Below, piece by piece: positions 42,753-48,101 of a stretch of DNA of 48,101 nt. The notes below the pieces were generated by a model. That model searched no databases. It saw nothing but the letters and a program-made list of their open reading frames with translations, and was not told the origin of the DNA. The position numbers and the translations under genes are program-made. The stretch covers positions 1 to 48,101 of the forward strand of contig JABDPB010000033.1 of the NCBI GenBank assembly GCA_013042995.1. Reading direction: 5' to 3'. Within the stretch, counting starts at the first letter, position 1; each line of letters starts with the position of its first letter. This DNA comes from Ignavibacteriaceae bacterium. GTDB lineage: Bacteria > Bacteroidota > Ignavibacteria > Ignavibacteriales > Ignavibacteriaceae.

Positions 42753-44003
42753 TCACTTATCAATAAAAATCTTCCACCAATCTGTAAGTTGTTTAAGATG
42801 GTGACCTTTAACCAGTATCAAGTGGTTGCCCAGAGGTGCCTGAAGTAAATCTCTAATTGTACCATTATTTAATTTAACTTCTGCTTGAGTGCGGCATAAG
42901 TCTTCTGCTTTTCCAGCCTGGATAATTTCACCTTCCGCTATCCAAATTTTATCCATCTTTACACCACCAATCCGCAACAATGTAACTGGTCCATTAGAAA
43001 ATGTACCCTGTATTCCAACTCCAATTCCAGATTCGAAGTGAGAGCGCAAAGTGTATTTTTTAACAATACTTATTGGTACTGTACAATGAGCTAACCAAAT
43101 CGTGTTACTATCATCATTCCATTGAACGGGATTAGCCATCCACGGGATTTGTCCTAGCATCTCATGAGTCCATATCATACCAACCGTACTAACTAAGTCA
43201 CCTTCGCACCCTGCAATCATTCCTTCATCATTAAGTTGTGCTAACGCAAAACATCCTGTAATCTTATAATCAAGTACAAGGTCAAAACAGCGAACAGTAA
43301 CTGCATCGAGCTTATGTCCCTCAATTAACTGCTTCAAAGCATTGTAAACTTTTACATTTTCTTCCAAGTCAGTCCATAAAAGTTCCTGAACTTCATCAGC
43401 ACTGTTACTAAGAGATTCTAAAATAGTTTTAATGCTTTTCGTATTTATGGATTGGAGAGATTTCTTAACTTCATCCATCGAGATAGGCAACACCGTTGGT
43501 CCCCACGTTTCCTGCAAAGTTGTAAGATCAGGATTACTTGCAACAAGCCAATCAGACGGAGTTCCTACCATACCAATACGCATTCTTTTTAGAGCAAACC
43601 ATACTTCTAAATCTCGCAGCGTTCTCTCAATCTTGCTAAATCCATTTTTATCGTTTGGTCCATTTAAATAAAAGATTCGGCCTTTCTCATTGTCTTGCTG
43701 GAGTCGTGCGAGTACTTCCAGAGAAGCAGGAAGGGAATTGTGTGTTGGGTGTGCCAAAATAATGACAGGTTCATTTTGTATATGTTTATTTCGCTCATTG
43801 CGAAGATTTAAGAGTAGTTCCTCTGTTCCACCGGTTACCAGCATGTAAAATAATGGTTTCGGATTCTTCAAATTTTCTTTTGTCCAGCTTTCTCCACCTT
43901 TTCGCTCAAAGTTTTTAATATAGCTTCCGGCAATTTTATTAAATGCTTCCTCATTCTTCATAAGCTGTGAATGTATTGGAATGAATCCAAAGCGAGATGT
44001 CAT
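42753..44003 (-). CDS. L-fucose/L-arabinose isomerase-like protein
   Basis: 416 aa. The C-terminal half has the hallmarks of the FucI-like fold: TVRCFDLVLDYKITGCFALAQLNDEGMIAGCEGDLVS near 238-272 with CEGD as metal-site sequence, HEMLGQIPWMANPVQWNDDSNTIWLAHCTVP near 280-310, and GIQGTFSNGPVTLLRIGG near 333. The N-terminal half (FYMLVTGGTEELLLNLR, IILAHPTHNSLPASLEVLARLQ) is a Rossmann-like domain. Family members interconvert aldoses and ketoses or have related sugar roles; the substrate here is not known. It lies 31 bp after the NmrA-like gene and is flanked by the two DUF4177 copies. About 120 bp of hairpin-bearing DNA follows. Confidence 0.8.
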   Translation of the reverse strand: MTSRFGFIPIHSQLMKNEEAFNKIAGSYIKNFERKGGESWTKENLKNPKPLFYMLVTGGTEELLLNLRNERNKHIQNEPVIILAHPTHNSLPASLEVLARLQQDNEKGRIFYLNGPNDKNGFSKIERTLRDLEVWFALKRMRIGMVGTPSDWLVASNPDLTTLQETWGPTVLPISMDEVKKSLQSINTKSIKTILESLSNSADEVQELLWTDLEENVKVYNALKQLIEGHKLDAVTVRCFDLVLDYKITGCFALAQLNDEGMIAGCEGDLVSTVGMIWTHEMLGQIPWMANPVQWNDDSNTIWLAHCTVPISIVKKYTLRSHFESGIGVGIQGTFSNGPVTLLRIGGVKMDKIWIAEGEIIQAGKAEDLCRTQAEVKLNNGTIRDLLQAPLGNHLILVKGHHLKQLTDWWKIFIDK

Positions 44004-44034
44004 TATATTCCTATGATTGATTTGAGAAGTCTAA

Positions 44035-44922
44035 TCATGAGATCTCGTACACTTGTGCAAAGAAGTCGGCGAATTCCTCTATAGACGTGCTAGTGGTGTT
44101 TTCCGCAGTGCGCTGCTGCTTGACTGCGATTAGGCCATCATTAATAGCCTGGCCCAGTTCGAGCAACTGGTCGCTTACATCTGCACTTATTCCGGAATCC
44201 ATCATCACCTTTTTCGAATCTTCAGCTGAGAATTGTAGGTATTGCAAATCCGGTTTGCCGATCTTCTCACCGAAGATTTTGGTCACTTCGTACATCGAAA
44301 CATCACGCTCACCCAACAATTCGTGTATGGCCTTGACGGAAAAATCTTTCTTGACCAGATGATCAGCTGCAACCGGAGCGATATCTTGGGTAGCGATCAT
44401 GGCAAATTTCACATCGCCCTTTATTTCGCTACCCATGTTGCCCATGTTTTTAATCATACCGACATTTGCCAACAGGTTTTCCATAAAGTACGTTGGCCTG
44501 AGATGGAGAATATTGACGCCTTCGAGCTTGTTGAGCCGCTGCTCGACATCCCGCAAACCTTTGATAACTCCAGTTTTCTCAGGTAAATCTGCACCAACGC
44601 TGCTCAAAAACAAGACATGTTTGACGCCCGAATCCTGTATTGCCTTGACAATATTAGCCCCGACTGCATTGTATTCAGCTCGGAAATCATCTGCTGCGTA
44701 ATTCGGCGGGATTAAGGCAAAAACGGCGTCGGCGCCTTTGAAGGTATTTGTTAAAAATGTTGCATCTGAAACATCACCAACGGCAGCCTCTGCGCCCTGA
44801 TCTAGCAGAGGTTTTAGTCGCTGAGATGACCTTCCGATGACTCTGACTTTCTCGCCTTTATCGAGCAGAATATTGGCTAATTTACTGCCGATGTTACCGG
44901 TCGCACTCATAACTGCGTACAT
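44035..44922 (-). CDS. NmrA-like NAD(P)-binding protein, GC-rich relative to neighbours
   Basis: 295 aa from the ATG at 44922, which has a strong GGGAGG site seven bases before it; the in-frame ATG at 44970 has none. Residues 1-130 are a Rossmann fold: MSATGNIGSKLANILLDKGEKVRVIGR, VGDVSDATFLTNTFKGADAVFALIPP, VKHVLFLSSVGADLPEKTG. This is the atypical short-chain dehydrogenase/NmrA group, acting as NAD(P)-sensing regulators or quinone or NAD(P)-dependent reductases. By eye the gene is near half G+C, well above the surrounding one third, so it is probably recently acquired. It lies between DUF4177 copy 2 and the FucI-like gene. Confidence 0.87.
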   Translation of the reverse strand: MYAVMSATGNIGSKLANILLDKGEKVRVIGRSSQRLKPLLDQGAEAAVGDVSDATFLTNTFKGADAVFALIPPNYAADDFRAEYNAVGANIVKAIQDSGVKHVLFLSSVGADLPEKTGVIKGLRDVEQRLNKLEGVNILHLRPTYFMENLLANVGMIKNMGNMGSEIKGDVKFAMIATQDIAPVAADHLVKKDFSVKAIHELLGERDVSMYEVTKIFGEKIGKPDLQYLQFSAEDSKKVMMDSGISADVSDQLLELGQAINDGLIAVKQQRTAENTTSTSIEEFADFFAQVYEIS

Positions 44923-45007
44923 CGCACATCCTCCCAATTTTTGAATTGAAAAAATATTTTCTAATAGCATTGCGCTAAAGACTCCAATACAAAAAGATAA
45001 AATGCAA

Positions 45008-45220
45008 TTACTCGACTTCTCGCTCGAAGATCAAGTCTGCATTGCAGGCTGCACCGAAATCCTCAACTGCCGGGGCAAAGATCTGAATAAATCGCCATCC
45101 TTTGGCGGCGTAATCCCTAATAACACGTTGGTACTCAGAGCTTTCAGCTACGTTGATTGTGAAAAAACCTTTTTTGCCTTTTACTCTAACAAATTCATAC
45201 TCGTATTTTGTCTTTTTCAT
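45008..45220 (-). CDS. DUF4177 small protein, copy 2
   Basis: 70 aa, paralog of the protein at 42425-42631 with two extra residues after MKK and seven substitutions. DNA similarity starts just inside the upstream hairpin, runs through the AGAAGGGATAAAT ribosome site and stops at the stop codon (TCGAGTAAT). Function unknown, expected to be cytoplasmic. The strongest attC-like element in the window lies immediately upstream (45232-45400). Confidence 0.85.
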   Translation of the reverse strand: MKKTKYEYEFVRVKGKKGFFTINVAESSEYQRVIRDYAAKGWRFIQIFAPAVEDFGAACNADLIFEREVE

Positions 45221-45231
45221 TTATCCCTTCT

Positions 45232-45400
45232 GCTTAACGGCGAAACAACCAAACAGCTGCGACAATGTTTAAATTGCCAAATATTATGATTCACTTATTA
45301 AGTAAAATAATTTATTACTACTTTTCTTAGAAACACCAAGAACTCAAACTACAAATAAAACTACTATATGAATCCGTCATTGTTGAGTTGCTGGTTATGC
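45232..45400 (-). repeat. Candidate integron attC-like site
   Basis: On the minus strand, starting 7 bp after the stop codon of the 154-aa gene: GCATAAC (R''-like), then CAGC, AACTCAACAATG, a pairing GATTCA ... TGAATC, and CATTGT, GGTTGTTTCGCC, GTTAAGC (an exact GTTRRRY R' box) 11 bp before the next gene. The two ends are complementary in 6 of 7 bases and the inner arms also pair, giving one long imperfect palindrome of 169 bp. Placement right after a stop codon and right before the next start is how cassettes are built. It is longer than the usual 57-141 bp, and no integrase is in the window. Confidence 0.45.
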
Positions 45401-45407
45401 CACCTTT

Positions 45408-45872
45408 TCACTCTGGTATCCAACCAGATTTTATTTTATCCAAAATATTTTGAATTTTCTTCAAGTAATCTACTTTATCACTTGTAGTGCAAAATATCTT
45501 TATATTTTCCCAATCTGCGCGACTGGGTAATACACTTGCATAAAAACATTCCCAGATTGCAGATTCTAAATTGATTGAATTATCACCAGAACCTGAAGAA
45601 ATATCATAATCTGTATGTTTTTCTATTTCCAAATCCACCTTTGCTAAACAAAACTGTAAGTCTAACCAATCTCCTCTTTTCCCTTGAGCTCTAAATTCTA
45701 AGACGCCGTATTTTATACAAGTTTTAAAAACATTGGAAATGTATTTCTCATCCAAAAAAGAATTACAAATAAAAAGTAAAATCCAATTATTAAAGTTTTT
45801 GATATATTCTAATTCTGATTCTAGATCAAAATAGTAAACTTCACGATCAATATGTTTTCCGACTAATTTCAT
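45408..45872 (-). CDS. Hypothetical protein in a cassette-like position (154 aa)
   Basis: A soluble 154-aa protein with no signal peptide and no family I recognise. The first part has a strand-helix-strand pattern (VYYFDLESELEYIKNFNNWILLFICNSFLDEKYISNVFKTCIKYGVLEFRAQG), the middle is acidic (TDYDISSGSGDNSIN), then ESAIWECFYASVLP and a C-terminal helix. GTTATAC lies 8 bp before the start codon and an attC-like palindrome directly follows the stop, so the gene is framed like an integron cassette. It could equally be an ordinary orphan gene. The nearest genes are DUF4177 copy 2 and the VCBS/T9SS protein. Confidence 0.6.
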   Translation of the reverse strand: MKLVGKHIDREVYYFDLESELEYIKNFNNWILLFICNSFLDEKYISNVFKTCIKYGVLEFRAQGKRGDWLDLQFCLAKVDLEIEKHTDYDISSGSGDNSINLESAIWECFYASVLPSRADWENIKIFCTTSDKVDYLKKIQNILDKIKSGWIPE

Positions 45873-45880
45873 TTTAAATG

Positions 45881-45922
45881 GTATAACCTAAGCCTATACT
45901 GCAAGCAGATATTACTTTAGGT
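45881..45922 (-). repeat. Hairpin upstream of the 154-aa gene
   Basis: On the minus strand ACCTAA and TTAGGT (45886-45922) pair, with CTGC-TT-GCAG as an inner stem, and GTTATAC ends it 8 bp before the start codon. GTTATAC fits a cassette R' box loosely (second R is T). It may be the remains of an attC, or simply a terminator for the gene ending at 46006, although it lacks a T-run. Confidence 0.35.
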
Positions 45923-46005
45923 AGACACATATGCTTACAGTCGCATAGCTATTGCCAACCGTTTTTGTCTAGATTAAACTTGTTTCTTTGTTCAAAGGGA
46001 ATCTA

Positions 46006-47397
46006 TTATTTTAATAGTATCATCTTTTTCGTCGAATAAAATTTGTCCATCATCACTCTATAAAAATAGATTCCAGATATTAATTCCTCAGCGTTGAATT
46101 CAACTTCATAATTACCAGCCGGCAGCTGTTTATTTATTAATGTAACAACCTCTCTACCCTGAATATCATAAACCTTTAGATTAACCATTGAATTTCTAAA
46201 TACATCAAACTTAATATGTGTTACTGGATTAAATGGATTAGGGTAATTATTATAAAGTTTAAAGTCATCAGGGAAACCAGGTTTATAATCAAGAGCAATC
46301 CCGCTTGTGCCCTGGTTTTCATACCAAAATATCTTATCATCTCCAAGATATGCTGATAAAACATCAGTATCATTATCACCATCCAAATCGATAGCAAAGA
46401 TACCCCAAGCTCCATAGTTTCCGGGAAGAATATGTTGTGTAAAAACCAGACTTCCGTCATTTTCATACCAGCTAACTCTACTATCACCGGATGCTAATAC
46501 ATCAAGATCATTATCTCCGTCAATATCTACAACAAAAACTGCTCGTGCTGCAGATTCATTTGAAGTGATTATATTTTCTGTAAAATTTTCATTCCCGTCA
46601 TTTTCGTACCAGGCTATTTTGTTATCCTGATAGGAAGATGAAAATACATCGATGTCTGTATCGTTGTCAAAATCAATGGCATACAAACCCCAGGCAACAT
46701 CTGCTGAGTCCGATATTGTGTGAGCAGTAAAGTTTTCACTGCCGTCGTTTTCATACCAAACAACTCTATCATCATCCTGCGAAGTTGATAGCACATCTAT
46801 ATCCGTATCGCTGTCAACATCAATTGCAAAAACTGTACGTGCTTTCGGAGTGCTCATTGATATATTATGCGTTGTAAAATTTTGGCTGCCGTCATTCTCA
46901 TGCCAATCAATTCTATTTCCAAAATATCCAGCCGTAACAACATCAAGATCTGTATCTCCGTCCACATCGATTGCGTATACTGAAACCGGACCTGCAACAC
47001 TTGTTGAAATTGAATGGAAGGTAAAATTTTGGCTTCCATCATTTTCGTACCACGCAACTGTATTATCATTTTGTGAAGCAGATAAAACATCAATATCATT
47101 ATCTTTATCCAGATCAATAGCGTATACTGATGATGCACCTATTGCACTGTTACTTATAGTATGCATCGCGAAGTTCTGATTGCCATCATTTTCGAACCAT
47201 GCAATTCTATCATCGCTGAATGATGCGGAGAGAACATCTTTATCATTATCTTTATCCAGATCAATAGCAAAAACAGAAATACCTCCATCGGCACTGTCTG
47301 TTATTGTATGCTGTACAAATTGTACCTGCGAAAAAGTGATTTGTGAAATAAAAAAAATGAACAGAAGTGCGGAAATAATTAAATCTACTTTTTTCAT
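46006..47397 (-). CDS. T9SS-exported FG-GAP/VCBS-repeat protein
   Basis: 463 aa. Signal peptide to about 23 (FSQ), then seven or so repeats of about 45 residues with the pattern SVYAIDLDKDNDIDVLSAS...VAWYENDGSQNF, an acidic calcium-binding loop type found in VCBS and integrin-like propellers. A T9SS sorting domain covers about 370-463 (YNNYPNPFNPVTHI, VYDIQGREVVTLI, PAGNYEVEF, STKKMILLK). GGGAGGCAAAAATG gives a strong start. It should form a seven-bladed surface propeller that binds calcium and a ligand. No enzyme domain is seen. Confidence 0.9.
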   Translation of the reverse strand: MKKVDLIISALLFIFFISQITFSQVQFVQHTITDSADGGISVFAIDLDKDNDKDVLSASFSDDRIAWFENDGNQNFAMHTISNSAIGASSVYAIDLDKDNDIDVLSASQNDNTVAWYENDGSQNFTFHSISTSVAGPVSVYAIDVDGDTDLDVVTAGYFGNRIDWHENDGSQNFTTHNISMSTPKARTVFAIDVDSDTDIDVLSTSQDDDRVVWYENDGSENFTAHTISDSADVAWGLYAIDFDNDTDIDVFSSSYQDNKIAWYENDGNENFTENIITSNESAARAVFVVDIDGDNDLDVLASGDSRVSWYENDGSLVFTQHILPGNYGAWGIFAIDLDGDNDTDVLSAYLGDDKIFWYENQGTSGIALDYKPGFPDDFKLYNNYPNPFNPVTHIKFDVFRNSMVNLKVYDIQGREVVTLINKQLPAGNYEVEFNAEELISGIYFYRVMMDKFYSTKKMILLK

Positions 47398-47539
47398 TTT
47401 TGCCTCCCTTGATTTGATGTAGAAACCTATTACAAAATTAACCTCAATTTTTTATAAATAAAATTTTTTTTGAATTTTTTCAATAAACTATTGTATGGTA
47501 ATTAATTATATTTGTGTACTCATAACCTTAAAAGAAAAA

Positions 47540-48101
47540 ATGAAACAATCTTTTATTTTCCTTCTAGCACTTTTTTTGTCAAATCAATTAATCTTCGCAC
47601 AAACTATGAAAAAAGCATTTATAAATGGTAAAATTTATACTGTAAATGATAAGCAGCCTTACGCTGAAGCAGTTGTTATAGAAAAGAATAAAATAAAATA
47701 TGTCGGCTCAGAAAGCGGTGCACAAAAATTTCTTTCTCCCGAAACCGAATTAATTGATCTTGAAGGAAAATTAATGCTTCCGGGTTTTAATGACAGCCAC
47801 TTGCATTTTTTAAGCGGCGGACACTATCTGCTTGGAATAAATCTCCGTCCAGCACTATCAAAAGAAGAATTTGTGAATATTATTAAAAAATATATTGGTG
47901 AAAGAAATTTTCCCGAATCTGCCTGGATAACAGGTGGACGATGGGACCACGAACTGTGGATGGATAAAACTCTGCCTACAAAAGAATTAATTGATTCTGT
48001 AACAGAAAATATTCCTGTTTTTGTTAAACGAATAGATGGACATGTTGGATTAGCAAATTCACTTGCATTAAAACTTGCAGGCATTACAAAAGATACTCCC
48101 G
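47540..48101 (+). CDS. Exported YtcJ-like amidohydrolase, truncated by the window end
   Basis: 187 codons are visible. A signal peptide ends near FAQ (about residue 21), then FINGKIYTVNDKQPYAEAVVIEKNKIKYVG, the N-terminal beta-sandwich of the amidohydrolase_3 family, and LMLPGFNDSHLHFLSGG near 79-95 with the HxH metal pair (His87, His89). WITGGRWDHELW and FVKRIDGHVGLANSLAL are typical of YtcJ-type enzymes. These zinc hydrolases cleave amides of small substrates and here would act in the periplasm; the exact substrate is unknown. ATG at 47540 follows AAAGAAAAA, a poor ribosome site. The 3' part continues beyond 48101. Confidence 0.87.
   Translation, partial: MKQSFIFLLALFLSNQLIFAQTMKKAFINGKIYTVNDKQPYAEAVVIEKNKIKYVGSESGAQKFLSPETELIDLEGKLMLPGFNDSHLHFLSGGHYLLGINLRPALSKEEFVNIIKKYIGERNFPESAWITGGRWDHELWMDKTLPTKELIDSVTENIPVFVKRIDGHVGLANSLALKLAGITKDTP

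Noticed and set aside
47440..47520. Bacteroidota-type promoter TATATTTG before the amidohydrolase
   Set aside because: The -7-like TATATTTG is present near 47507, but no -33 TTTG lies at the required spacing.

Overview
The window looks like a low-GC chromosome segment (roughly one third G+C by eye) from a member of the Ignavibacteria/Chlorobi side of the Bacteroidota-Chlorobi group. Four intact secreted proteins end in a type IX secretion (T9SS) C-terminal sorting domain of the NPFNPxT form, which is common in Ignavibacteria, Kryptonia and Caldithrix relatives. Other pointers are a TonB receptor paired with a DUF4249-like lipoprotein, a BshB1-type bacillithiol deacetylase, GTP-type PEP carboxykinase and mostly weak Shine-Dalgarno sites. 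The lineage is an inference from gene content; no rRNA or tRNA was seen.

Layout. 1-7.3 kb: a truncated NhaC-type antiporter, an unknown lipoprotein, the SRP RNA, an orphan DNA methyltransferase and a very large hybrid histidine kinase. 7.4-15.5 kb: a plus-strand run of isocitrate dehydrogenase, degenerate HD-domain protein, aconitase-family hydratase, MmgE/PrpD protein, CitD-CitE fusion and CitF. 15.5-24.5 kb: a seven-gene minus-strand run of membrane-fusion protein, ABC ATPase, two FtsX-type permeases, TonB receptor, DUF4249-like lipoprotein and PEGA/propeller lipoprotein. 24.6-30 kb: acetyl-CoA synthetase, a haem-binding protein, PEP carboxykinase and BshB1. 30-38.7 kb: T9SS-exported repeat proteins, a STAS protein, an esterase, small lipoproteins and a decayed T9SS tail. 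39-48.1 kb: SRPBCC protein, CPA antiporter, GNAT, DUF6265-like protein, two DUF4177 copies around a FucI-like isomerase and a GC-rich NmrA-like gene, an orphan ORF, a VCBS/T9SS protein and a truncated amidohydrolase.

How it fits together. The central metabolic genes form a readable theme: 2-oxoglutarate and isocitrate interconversion, isocitrate and citrate, then citrate cleavage to acetate plus oxaloacetate. Acetyl-CoA synthetase and PEP carboxykinase, a few kilobases away, could use the two products. The direction of flux is not visible from sequence.

The most unusual stretch is 41.4-46 kb. It holds small genes of the kind found in integron cassettes, imperfect palindromes with attC-like ends next to two of them, a duplicated DUF4177 gene and a compositionally foreign gene, with no integrase in view. 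I did not find a clear new defence or catalytic system. The best leads are the cassette-like region, the citrate cluster with its broken HD protein, and the exporter/TonB operon.
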